Shown: positions 50,992 to 61,309 of the stretch, one piece after another | How the letters are laid out: each line of letters starts with the position of its first letter | How positions within the stretch are numbered: position 1 is the first letter of the stretch | Source of the DNA: Gymnopilus junonius | Taxonomy: Eukaryota; Basidiomycota; Agaricomycetes; Agaricales; Galerinaceae | Direction: 5' to 3' | Assembly: GCA_015501075.1 (NCBI GenBank) | Contig: JADNYJ010000095.1 | Span: 88,470-152,469 of the forward strand | DNA length: 64,000 nt | Position numbers and translations under genes: made by a program | The notes under the pieces: generated by a model | Seen by the model: the letters and a program-made list of their open reading frames with translations, nothing else | What the model was told of the DNA's origin: nothing | Database searches by the model: none

Positions 50992-51858
50992 ATGTATACC
51001 GCGCGTACGCCGAGTCCTGGTCCGGCTTATGATATAGAAGATTGGGATGCGGATCACCATTTTCCGCCCTGGTATACCGACTACCATTACGAGCAACCGG
51101 ATCCAGGGCCTTACAACCAAGTACCTCCCTCGCCGAGGATAATCGAAGATCGACCATTACCGGTGTCTCCAGTCTCTTATCCAGCCGTTCATCATCAGGT
51201 ATCTATCTCTCGCTACGTATTAAAAGCCGACTTTCCACTAACTTGACGTGTTTCCTTTTTCCCTCAGACAAACCAATCTACGTATATCCCGACATCTCAT
51301 GGGCGCTACCACCCTGATCCTGGGGCACTCACGCTGCCACCTCGTTTTCAAGGCCACTGGACCCCTCCTCCGAGCCCAATTCTGCCTCACAGATCCGCCA
51401 ATCAGACTCCTTCTAGGCAGCTCCAACCGGATTCTAGGCGCGCTTCTTCTGTTCATATCGATGACGGTAATAATAACGCCCGCTATTTGGATTTTCCTGT
51501 CGGGGATTCTCGAAATCGGGAACGTGCAGGCGGGCGGATTGATCATGGATTTTCCAATCTCGAATACGTGGACGACGGACGTGTACATTCTCGGGTAGAT
51601 GTCCTCCAACCTCAACAGCGTCAAGAATCTCCTCTTTTTAACCAGTCAATGCTCCCTCATACTGCTGTTCCTGTCCATCCGGCCGTTCCTTTCCATCCCG
51701 CTGCTCCTTTGCCTCTTGCTAGTTCTTTGAGATACCAGAGTCAGGGCGACCGTAGATTCGAGTACCAGGATGGTCATGAGCATACCATGGATTCCAGTGT
51801 TTCGCCTGGTCGTTCTTCTCCTTCTGTGTCTCGTTCAGGATGCAAGCCACGCTCATGA
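50992..51858 (+). CDS. Pro-rich hypothetical protein
   Basis: Two-exon gene: 50992-51198 and 51268-51858, joined by a 69-base intron with GTATCT donor and CCCTCAG acceptor. The total is 798 bases, 265 residues. Composition is rich in Pro, Ser, Tyr, Asp and Arg, with motifs such as PSPGPAYDIEDWDADHHFPP, TPPPSPILPHRS and a short tandem HPAVPFHPAAPLPL. There is no signal peptide or membrane segment. Probably disordered; no domain recognised. The reading frame is clean across the intron while other frames are broken, which supports coding. Confidence 0.55.
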
Positions 51859-52237
51859 GTCCACAATCAACTCCAATGCCAGTTCCTAATTCGATTGATA
51901 TTGTCCATTGTACTAATTATCTCTGTGCTCTCAAATGAATTTTATTGTGTCTTCTCATCGTCCTCCATGTCCTTGATTCAATTCAAGGTCACAATGCTGA
52001 CGTCGTCCCCGCTGTCCATTTCTAAGTCTAACCCCATTCCAACCAATACCTTTTTTCTCTCTTCTTTGCACAAAGGCTCGAATAGACTACTCCTATAAAT
52101 TTTCTCTAGCCTCATACCTTTCTGTTTAATTCTAGCTCATTGTATCGCATGATAATACCAATCTAATTATTAACCCGATTATTCTCAGCTGATGAGGTGG
52201 TTTGAAAGATTCCTATTGACCCGCTTTCCAAATACGT
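51859..52237. other. Intergenic region
   Basis: About 380 bases, AT-rich, between convergent 3' ends. Nothing was recognised. Confidence 0.4.
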
Positions 52238-52968
52238 CTATTCATATCTATTTAGCAATTCACCATGACCACGCGTTAACCTGTAGGCGAAATTGATACC
52301 CCTTGCAGGAGCCTTCGAGAAGGAGGATTTGAACATCGTTACTACCTCCTCCGTGGTATAGCGGACATGATACTTTGCAGGATTTCTCTTCCTTGCCTCC
52401 TCGTACATGTGGAACGGTTCAAAAAGCAGTCTGATTCGTGTGTAGGTGTGATGATATGATTGTTCGAGGGTGGGTCGGATGAATGGCAAGGCATCTCGCT
52501 CTACCTCGGTTTAGAGAGAGTACTTTTACGCTGTTCAGGTCTTGAGCATCAAAACGGCCGCCAAAAGGATTCAAGTCAATTCATTACTCGCAGATTGAAA
52601 GGACTTACCACCCGTTCTCACACCATATCAATTCCCAATTGTCCGGATGATGAATCCATAATAGCGCTGCGACTCTTCTCATATTCGAAACTGTAGCAGG
52701 GGTAGGGTACCAGTTGACGTGCACGAATCCGAATGTCTCGAGATTAGTAAGGTGAGATTTCCTAGGCCAATTCTGAATAGGAGTCTGACCCCTCCTGTGG
52801 ACAATACGAGGGTGCACCATTTACACTGCGGAATAAATGCCACTGCGTGCAGGATAGGAAGGACTGGGAGGCCAAGGCGACAGGAGAGAGTGATATTTCC
52901 CTCCTGCGCTGTCGACTTCAATCGATAATGCAGTCAATGATTTCTTGCGGGAATATTGACACCGACAT
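52238..52968 (-). pseudogene. F-box/LRR-like protein relic (copy A)
   Basis: The start MSVSIFPQEIIDCIID matches the F-box opening of copy B (MPIFPQEIIDIVIDELDS), but an extra T gives TGA right after. In the next frame, SLSPVALASQSFLSC and WHLFRSV continue the F-box. The middle of the protein is missing compared with copy B. The later part resumes with LTNLETFGFVHVNW, NWELIWCENG before a GTAAGT donor, and a last exon ending at 52238 with FAYRLTRGHGELLNRYE. F-box proteins recruit substrates to SCF ubiquitin ligases; this copy cannot encode a full one. Confidence 0.65.
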
Positions 52969-53063
52969 TGATATTTATCAAGAGTAGTCAGTGGTCTACT
53001 CATCAAACATGTCCCTCTTTCAGTCTCTGATTCAGCTTGCATGTTTCAGCCAGTCGTGCTTGC

Positions 53064-54439
53064 TCAATATCTACTGACTAAACCATCTCGACCATATGTC
53101 AAGCCGGAAGTGAAGACGACACCTCTCCTAGTTGCCTTGGAGAGAGACGCTTTGAATCCTGACATGACTTCTTTGGTCGTATAAAGTTCATAGGCGGCGG
53201 GCATCGTATTACTGCGTGTTATAACACGCCCCAAGTTGGAGCCTGTAAAATCTGAAAAAAGCAGCCTCACCTCCTTCACTTTCGAAAATGCCTCATCTTC
53301 CAGCAAATCATCGAATCCCTTCCACGCTCGGCGTGCTTTCACGATGTCAGCGCCATATAATATTGAGCCGTGGTAGGATTCCATGCCGAAGAACTCCAGG
53401 GTTTTGAGCGGGTGCATTTTTTGCTGTGATGCTATGATTTGTTCGAGGATTGGTTGGGCTGTGGCTAGGTAATACGGTCTCCTGGTGACGGTTGAAAAGA
53501 CTTGGAGGTTGTGTAAAGACTGGATGGCTGGAGGATCTACGTTTAAAAAATATAAGTATGTAGCTTGGGCTGGGTGATTATGAATCGAGTGGGTTACCTT
53601 CTGACCTGGTTGACCATATCAATTTCGAATGGTATGCGACGCAGTGGAAATAATCAGATTCACCAGCCTGCTCAAATTGTGACGACTCGATGCATAAGAG
53701 CATGTCATATACACGAATCCGACCGTATGGAGATTAGTAAGACACGACTTCTGAGGCCAACTCGGAATGGGGACCTCGCCCTCCAGAACGATATTGTCAA
53801 AGACCAACGTAGTGAGTTGGGAAAGACCAAGAATGGAATCCATGACAGTAATCGGAACGCCCTTCACTGAGCACAGAATAAGACTCCTCATCGACTGTTC
53901 GAACCCGAATCGCGTCAACACATTCCTGCCGCCCACGCCAACGTCACCAAGGATATGCGGCCAGGTCGTCCGCGGTTGTGTCCATAATTTAATCGGATGG
54001 CTTCCAAGCGGGGGAGCAGCTGCAAGACGGAGGACACACACTCCATTTTGCGGGTGCTCAAGCGTTGTGTGATTGCCTTGGTCATACGATGATCCCTGTG
54101 CGACTCGTCAGGGCACGACCATGATGAACCAAAATGGGAATCATAGGTGTCGTCGATGTTTTCCATGAACACTTCTCGGACGTATGATTTGATAGAACGG
54201 GATTTGGTCAAGAAGGTGTGAAAGGTAGCCCAGTCGTCGGCGTCCTCATAGCGACAGGGTGAGAGAGAGACGTCGATGCTGCGGAATAAGTGGAATTGTG
54301 CTCGAGGTAGGAGGGAGCGAGAGACCAAGGCGACTGTAGAAAGAGATTTTTTGCCTCCTGTACTATCGAGTTCGTCAATGACGATGTCGATTATTTCTTG
54401 AGGAAATATAGGCATGGTAGATATTGAGTTCTGTATCAT
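53064..54439 (-). pseudogene. F-box/LRR-like protein (copy B), probably broken
   Basis: From ATG 54437-54439: MPIFPQEIIDIVIDELDS, ALVSRSLLPRAQFHLFRSID is the F-box (about residues 9-55), followed by LRR-like strands. The first frame runs to RPGRIS and stops at 53915. The protein sense continues in another frame (RNVLTRFGFEQSMRSLIL, LTTLVFDNI) to 53619. A candidate intron between them would be only 22 bases, too short. A second shift is needed before the KLIWSTRSE segment that matches copy A. The last exon (from about 53530, acceptor ACGTAG) runs to 53064 and is clean (MHPLKTLEFFGMESYHGS). Two shifts suggest a pseudogene unless they are base-call errors. Confidence 0.6.
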
Positions 54440-54769
54440 TTGCTACGTGTCTAACTCAAGGTAGAAACTGAGACTCGAGTCCGTCTCGGATTCATCCGGT
54501 CGCAACCCAATCTCAATCTGCTCATTGAGAGAAACCTCATTGAGAGAAACTGACGACGCGATATTGAAAAAATCATTTGCAGTATGATACACATGAGAGA
54601 TTGAACTATAATAACAGGCCAGAACTTATCGTGTCGCGTTGACTATCGAAATTCAAAGCAGGATTTACATGTTCAGAGTACTCAATGTAATATATTCGAA
54701 CCTGATTCCTTACATTAAGTCCGATCCTATAATATTTTAACTCAACCGACAGACTAAATCGTGCTCGTC
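54440..54769. other. Intergenic region
   Basis: About 330 bases upstream of F-box copy B. It contains a short tandem repeat (ATTGAGAGAAAC twice, near 54525-54550). Nothing else. Confidence 0.4.
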
Positions 54770-55290
54770 AGAGAACGGTCGGGTTGGAAAGAAACTTCCT
54801 CTCTTCGCGAACTTGCAAGGTCTCTCATGGCCGCCGTCCCTAGCCCTATTCCATCCTCAGTCATACCACGTACATCAGACCGTTCAATGATAGATGGGAT
54901 GTAGGTCATCTGTAGAACTTCAATGAGACTGATATAGCATGGAGATAGGAGACGGAACGTACACTGACCAAATACCCACCATGGGTTGCACGGCACGACC
55001 ATCTAGTCTTATAAGCAGCGTTGAGCCTCCGGCGGCAGCACAAACGCATAAATCCAGACAAAAAAATGGCGCATTATCTGAAGCAGGTGTCGTCTCGCTC
55101 ATATACTTGTCACGGCCAGTTGTATAAGCTGGAAATGAGACGCAGGTTGGTTGGTTGGTTAAGTGAACCCAAGGAGAAAATGTACGACCTTACCTCTACT
55201 AATTCCATCCTAGACGTCGATACCCATCATATGTCATGCCCTGGCGACATGGTACTTGCCTCAAGGTTCGATATTGGCTAGCTACGACGC
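54770..55290 (-). pseudogene. Decayed block, copy 1 of duplicated relic
   Basis: Aligns in the same orientation to 57840-58480. Shared anchors include CATCTGTAGAACTTC against CATCTGCAGAACTTC, a following GGAACGTAC/AGAACGTAC, and CAGGTTGGTT ahead of ACTAATTCC/GTTAATTCC. Minus-strand translation gives hydrophobic fragments but no continuous frame. Probably a decayed membrane-protein gene. Confidence 0.45.
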
Positions 55291-56312
55291 CCTGAGTGAG
55301 CCTAACGTGTACGTCGTGTTGTATGATGCAGTGAGATCGATCGACTCACAAGATTTGCTGGCCGCGTCTGGCGCATGTCTGCCCTATCGAAACGGCGAGG
55401 AAGATCGTCCAGAGGAAGGTACGAGAGCTACGGGTCAGGTTGCTGGTCCTGGCTGGATGGGAGAAGGCAGGCGCGCTATTTGGGTTTGTTATTTATGGAC
55501 TCCATCCCTCCACCAGCGGTTGCAATTTTCGTTCCTGCACCTTCTGATTCTTCATCTTCTCCTCTTACCTTGGAAGCATCGGACATTTGTATGACTATCT
55601 CAACAGTGCGCTCGGGTCCTTTCTTATTCTTTGTTCTTGGTCCTTCTCTCGGTCCGAAACTCGTGTCCCTGATTGGAAATTTGCCTCGAAGGGAAAAAAT
55701 CCCGTCTCATTCTAAAGCTATTGCACTTGGGGACAGACTCTTATCAAGTAATCACCAACCATCTCATACTGTGCTTTCCAAGTGATTTCGTTTGGTATAC
55801 TTTGGTATACTGCTTATCTTCGAAAAAATATCTAGAGTCGGCCCCTTTCCATCCGTTACGGATATTTTCGCCTCAGTAATGGACAAACGAAATGAAAACG
55901 CTGACCAAGAATCCATTGTCTCCTAGTCCTTCACTGCTGTTACATCGTGGGCCAATCGAGGGATTGTGGGAGCCAAATATTCCGAACCCCAGTGTCACCT
56001 AAACTCCCCATGGCCCGTAGTCATTATATTCTACGGCCTCCATTATTATTGCTCTATCATTATTCTGCTAGTGTAATGGCGCTTCTGGTATCTGTGTCTT
56101 TCATTGTTCGTCGACAATTGCGATCCTGGGAATCTGGCCTTCCCAGCCACCTATAAAATGCCTACCTCGCGTCGTTCATTCTCTCCATTCCGGTAGCTTC
56201 ATATTCCAGCCCTTCAGCCTTTCATATCTCCTATGCACCAGACTTACAACTAAAGATAGAGCATCACTCATCTTCGCTCAACCCAACCCAACCAACCACC
56301 CTCTCTCAGCCC
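55291..56312. other. Region without a firm gene
   Basis: About 1 kb. A plus-strand frame at 55375-55785 (136 residues) is open but shows no recognised motif. This may be the 5' region of the gene at 56313. Confidence 0.3.
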
Positions 56313-56756
56313 ATGATCATCCAACCTTCTTTCATTCCAATCTCCCACCGCCGCCAATCACACAACCCACCCACATCCGACGTGGACGACATCGCTCTCA
56401 GCAAAAACCCAGCCCCCCAGCCCCAGCACTCCGAGCGAGGACAACCTGGTTCTGAGCACGCTGATAACGCCATAACTGGTCCGTCCACGCAAGTGGGCCC
56501 CGAATTGGATTTTTGGACCCCTTCCTTCCTTCCCACCCCCCCCCCACATTCGACCCATTGGCCTCACCTCACCCCTATTTCAGAAGATTCCTTGACGGCC
56601 ATTTTCGAAACTGGCGTCTACCCATCCACACCTCCATCTTACCAATCCCACAGCCGCATCCCGAGCACTCTGAGCGAGGACGACCGTCTTCCTCGACTCT
56701 ATCCGAGCGACATTGAAGTGCTTGGCATACCAGGCGAGCCTTGGATCCCAGGGTAG
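56313..56756 (+). CDS. Lineage-specific family, C-terminal-type copy
   Basis: Open frame of 147 residues from ATG 56313 (MIIQPSFIPISHRRQ) to TAG. It contains VGPELDFWTP, PHLTPISEDSLTAIFETGVYP and a tail LYPSDIEVLGIPGEPWIPG. The PELDF and FETGVYP parts match the end of the locus at 47.4-48.2 kb, so this is the C-terminal half of that family with a different N-terminus. The matching N-terminal half lies downstream at 57026, so the two halves appear in swapped order. The frame is intact. No known domain; Pro/Ser-rich. Confidence 0.5.
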   Translation: MIIQPSFIPISHRRQSHNPPTSDVDDIALSKNPAPQPQHSERGQPGSEHADNAITGPSTQVGPELDFWTPSFLPTPPPHSTHWPHLTPISEDSLTAIFETGVYPSTPPSYQSHSRIPSTLSEDDRLPRLYPSDIEVLGIPGEPWIPG

Positions 56757-56812
56757 GAGATGACAATCCGGTTTAAAGTGCGAGTCATTGTGGAAGATTA
56801 GCCTGGGACCTC

Positions 56813-57309
56813 GGCTGTGCTGTTTGTTTGGTGGTACCAAGTGTACCTAGGGCAAAGACAAAATTTGGTGTTCACGATTCACTTTAACGCTTACTCGCTA
56901 TTCCTTCACTACAGTGCAGTTTACCGCTCTAGACACTAGACGCTAGACGCTTAATTCTTCTTCTTTCTTCTTTCACAAGTGCTCGACTTCACCTAACGCT
57001 CACGCTCATCCACGCCCATTTCGTCATGTCCCCTGTAACGCCCACTAAAACCAAGCGCGATGGAACCTCCCGCTTGCTTGCCAAGTCCCCAACTTTCCTA
57101 ACGCCTTCCTCACCCGAGGCTACACCTCGGAGATTATTGTTTAAGGAAGAGCTGGCGCGCGTCGCCACTACGAAATGTCGATACATACGTCAATGCGATT
57201 CAGATGAACATTTTTTCGCTCCAAGCTCTATTACTGCTCGGCTGTGCTGTTTGTTGGGTGGTACCAAGGTGGTACTTAGGGCGAAACAAAATTTGGCGTT
57301 CATGATTCA
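56813..57309. repeat. Direct repeats flanking duplicated segment
   Basis: About 70 bases at 56813-56882 (GCTGTGCTGTTTGTTTGGTG ... GATTCAC) recur at 57239-57309 (GCTGTGCTGTTTGTTGGGTG ... GATTCAC). They flank the segment shared with 48 kb. Confidence 0.75.
56882..57237 (+). repeat. Inverted duplicate segment, right copy
   Basis: Matches the reverse complement of 47984-48340 at about 94% by eye. It contains the ATG of the family gene at 57026. Confidence 0.85.
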
Positions 57310-57463
57310 CACCCCGTTCTTTAACCCCCACATCCCGCCTTCCCTACCTACCAGCCAAACATCCCTACCGGCTTCCAAGTCCCAGATGACGCGGATTGGA
57401 TTTGGGGGGTCGGCCGCGTTCTCTCGTCAAATGTCCCATACGAGAATATCTTGGATAATTTAG
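57026..57463 (+). CDS. Lineage-specific family, N-terminal-type copy
   Basis: Open frame of 145 residues from ATG 57026: MSPVTPTKTKRDGTSRLLAK, TPSSPEATPRRLLFKEELAR, then SDEHFF. A 70-base repeat (57239-57309) is read through in frame, after which the family motif IPTGFQVPDDADW lies in another frame (about 57347-57385), so the normal protein sequence is broken after about residue 70. The first 70 residues are intact, unlike the 48 kb copy, which lacks bases here. Probably a partial or rearranged gene. Function is unknown. Confidence 0.4.
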   Translation: MSPVTPTKTKRDGTSRLLAKSPTFLTPSSPEATPRRLLFKEELARVATTKCRYIRQCDSDEHFFAPSSITARLCCLLGGTKVVLRAKQNLAFMIHTPFFNPHIPPSLPTSQTSLPASKSQMTRIGFGGSAAFSRQMSHTRISWII

Positions 57464-57839
57464 GTCCTTGCTCGCAAATGGACCCCGGACTACTGAAGCT
57501 CTGCTGGGTATATATTACTCAATGTACTGATACATACATACTTTTTCACCTTGACAATTTGATTTGATTTTCTAAAGAAATTCATGGGCTTTGTTAAGGT
57601 ATCACACGCTGACTCTTGAGCATTCGCGATCCGACTTTGAAAAAGGTAAAACTATATTATTTTGAGGACGACGGCAAAATGGTAACAGTCATAAAGCTCT
57701 CCCTCTTGCATATAACGCCTCGACTCAACTCGACTGACGAGGTACACTACGTTTGTTGGAGGCGGTACAGAGGAATTGGCGCGAAATTGTACTCCCGAAC
57801 GTAGTAGGTTACCCAGAGGGTATATTCCTTCCTCCCTTT

Positions 57840-58680
57840 GTGAACCACGAGGACTTCATAGCTAGCGACCCGAGCACCATCCCACCATCCTAAACCGCCT
57901 GCAGCAGCCGCAACAGATACAATAGACCATTCAACGATAGATTGTGGGGGTGGGGCGAGTCATCTGCAGAACTTCGAATGAACCTGAGCTAGCACAAAGA
58001 TAAGAGGCAGAACGTACGAAAAAAGTCGACGGTCCCAAAGATACGCCACCTGAGAGCTTGCTACCAAGATGCGTCGTCTACAGTCGCAAGTAACCATATC
58101 ATGGCCAGAGCCAGTTGAAAGATAGCTTGAACGAATGGTGGAAGGTACCCAGGGCGAAGAGCTGATGTGTAAGCGTGGTTGAGCCTGAAAGGACGTAGGA
58201 GTAGAAGAAGAGCGCATATATCTAGGACATAGAAGTCGCGTTGTTTTGAGGCCGTCCTCCCGTTCTCATTGACGCGTCGTGGTGGCACTTTATATGAGCT
58301 GGAATGGTATACAGGTTGGTTTAGTGAATATAAGCGAAGGTTGTACGGGCTCACCTTAGTTAATTCCGTCCTTCACGAGGGATCGACACTCATTTGTCCA
58401 TTAGACCCCGGTAATGTCGTGCTTACGAGGATGGCGATGTTGGTTGATGCCACGTCGAGTGCAGATATCGCGTAGTATGAAACGGAGAGGTTTTAATGGC
58501 GAGGTCATCTATGAGAAAGTAAGAAGCGAGCAAGGTAGTGAGGAGGAAGATTGTCGAGAGGAAGGTAGAAGAGTCGCATGAAGGGTTTGCTGGATGAAAG
58601 CGAGGCGGAAGAGGGCCGGTGGTACCGGGACAGCATTCACGTCGGTATTTGGCTCCGATTATTTTTGAATCCATCGTCCT
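57840..58680 (-). pseudogene. Decayed membrane-protein-like locus, copy 2
   Basis: Minus-strand fragments are hydrophobic: FLSTIFLLTTLLASYFLIDD (about 58600), a stretch like NIAILVSTTLPGS (about 58430), LLLLRPFRLNHAYT and LALAMIWLLATV (about 58100-58200), and FSYVLPLIFVLAQ (about 58000). Candidate GT-AG introns separate them, but I could not make one continuous model, and in-frame stops remain. The block at 54770-55290 is a more decayed direct copy. Likely origin: a multi-pass membrane protein of the kind abundant in this genome. Confidence 0.4.
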
Positions 58681-59190
58681 CCACCACGAGAACTAGTGAG
58701 CTAAATACGAGATGAGGAGACAAAAGTGGACGATATCCTCAGGTGATTCGTGATCCAGGACAAATGAGCATCAACGGCCAAGTCGTAGAATCGTATTTAC
58801 GGTGTACGAGCAGATTATCAAGGCGATTGGCAGGAGGTAGACCGGTGACCGTTCGTCCTATGAGGTGAGCTCCTCGATAGGACAGGTCCCTCAGCTTCAA
58901 CCTCGTCGACGAGTGGTTACCGGTCTAGGCAGGAGGTAACTATGAGTAGAAGTAGGGCGTCATGCTCGAATCTAACGGGCCATTGTGGATTAGAGTTTAG
59001 AGTATGTGCTACATTCGGGCGGGATTGGAATGCACTTCTGGCACTGTCTATTCCTTTTTTCTTGACGGCTCACTTCCTGATATCATTGTCACGACGCAAA
59101 TTTCACTCAAGGTAAATGAGGCAAATATATATGGGATGAATTTATTTCAGGCTCCATTACTGCCTTTGCGCATAATCATAGTAATTCCTG
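58681..59190. other. Intergenic region
   Basis: About 500 bases without recognised features, on the 3' side of the SDR relic. Confidence 0.35.
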
Positions 59191-60344
59191 TTAGTACGAG
59201 AACTTCTGACCCACTAGTTTCTCGCTCAACCTCCACAACTTCTCCGCCTCGAAAGGACTGGTGGCCCATGGCTTGATCGTATCGACAGTGGGTCGGCAAC
59301 GTGGCAGTCGAGCAAGTAAGAACCGTTGTGGGCTGCGAGAAATAAAACGCAATCAACATTTGCCCAGGGACCCGAATAAGACTGAAATTGATATACCAGA
59401 AAGGCCGGGGTCAAAAGCAGCGTATACGTGCGTTGCTGTCCCTTTTTCGATCGGTAGCATCTGAGGAATGTAGTCGGGCCTCCCTTCTTTGTTTCCCAAC
59501 ACGCGATCAATGGCACCTTTGAGGAGCTTGGTTAGTGATGTGTTGTAATGTAGTTTGAAAAAAAGAAAAAAAGTGGACTGACGGATTCTGTCGGGCAGGG
59601 TACTAAAATCCAAGTTGGCTACGGCGTTCGTCAGGGTGGGGGGATGGAGGCTGAATGCAGAAGACCCCTTTTTTGTCCCAATTTTTGAGCCAAAGAGGTG
59701 GCCATCAAGATATTCGCTGTTTGGCTTGACCATACGCGCGTAGGATGTCGTACGTCTTACCGTCCTACCCAAGAATAAATGTAAAAATATTCTAATAGCG
59801 ACGAAGACTCGGACGCAACGACTCACCTCGAAATTGTAGTCGTCGAAGCGGAATTGATTTAGTCGATGACCCTCACTGCTAACATTGACGACACGCGGCC
59901 TTGGACGCAAGGATCTTGTCCATGATCAAGTTGGTGAACAGAAATGCCCGAGGTGGTTAGCCGCGAGCTGTCGTTCGACCCCATCGACAGTGACGCTAGT
60001 CATCGACCAACATGCCGGCGTTATTGACAAGGACATCTACCACTGGGATATCAGACCAACTGTTGACGACCGCAGCGGCGTCGCGGACGCTCTGTAGGGA
60101 TTCGAGGTCTACCTGTATTATACGCGTTTTGATGTCAGGGTGGGAGGCGCAATGGCTGCCTGGGTTTTCTCAGCTTTCTTCACGTCGCGAGAGGCGAGGA
60201 TGAGCCAGGCTGGACGGGCCTTTGCTATCGTCTGAACGAAATACGCGCCTAGTGAATTAGGGATACTCCAGTCGTAATAATGACTCTGTCTTTGATGTAA
60301 TCGGCGTAGCGCTCTACGAGTTCGTTGGCTGTCGCTGTTGGCAT
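59191..60344 (-). pseudogene. SDR (retinol dehydrogenase-like) relic 1
   Basis: From ATG 60342-60344 (NELVERYADYIKDRVIITTG) through SLGAYFVQTIAKARPAW, DVLVNNAGMLV, RVVNVSSEGHRL, DILRAYGQAK and DRVLGNKEGR to EKLWRLSEKLVGQ and TAA at 59191-59193. The order matches light-dependent-protochlorophyllide/retinol dehydrogenase-type SDRs with NNAG and a YGQAK active-site Lys. At least five breaks are visible against its neighbour and family: a lost C after GVSP, a shift before IKTRI, loss in the VDDYSVTV segment giving TAG, a lost C in NHLGHFL, and a lost A in QAKTANIL. A further shift lies before DTIKPW. It cannot encode a functional enzyme as written. Confidence 0.75.
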
Positions 60345-61309
60345 TGCGTGTCGTGGGTTGTAAGGAGAGGATACTTTTTTCTAAGTTACTGGATTCAATG
60401 GTCATCCCCTCCAAGTTTTTATGTGAGGTTGCCGTAGGCGTACGACGCCTTTCGGCAGACTAGGAAGTGAAATAAGCGACGATAAATTGGTGATCCATTC
60501 AACTGAGTGCAAAGTTGTATTCGTAACGAAGTGTCCGTAAATAGATTTGAGAGAAACATATTGACCGCGATGATGTCACGTGTGGAATCCTTTCCGCCTT
60601 GAAATTGTAACAGAGTTGCCTGCAAGTTGAATTTCACAAATCTAGCCGCACCCTTCAATTCCTTTTCAAATTTAAAGTCGACTGGTGCGCTCGCATTTTT
60701 GAATCCTCTATCGAAAAAAGTGTTATTGGCTTCGCGAAATTCCCGTATAGTCGAGAGGGCTTTCTAATCCGTTCCTCATTCCTTGGTCAGGATGACTATC
60801 GATGAGTAAATTTTGTGATAAAGTGCACGTGGTTGGAGCACTGGAGGATTGTATCCAGCAGAATACTTCTTTTCCTGACTTATGAGGTGAGCGGCGAGTG
60901 GTGCAGGCACTGGGGAGCAGTTAGGCAAGTCATGATTGCTCAGAACCAGATGTGGGGAAATACAAGTCCGAGTCACGAATAAGAGTAATGATCAACTTGA
61001 TGGCTCCAAAACTCCAACAATTGTACAAAAATAGTCTGCACTCACAGGGTCTATCTGGGCTCAAGTTTAAATTCGTATTCTGATTTATGGCTGCTGAAAT
61101 CTGAGAAACCAGCAGGGTAGGCAATGCACTTGCATGCATAGAAAGAGCTGTTGATGGGACATGCGTAATCTACTATTTCCTATACAGTAGTATGGAATCT
61201 AATCAACTGTCCAAATATTATTGATCAATCGAAGAGTGTGATGAAAAGTGTTTCAATTTATTCTGGAATAATCCAATGCCACAATATAGCCCATTCTATA
61301 GGCTTAATG
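60345..61309. other. Intergenic region between SDR relics
   Basis: About 960 bases. It includes the upstream part of relic 1 and the 3' side of relic 2. No gene recognised. Confidence 0.4.
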
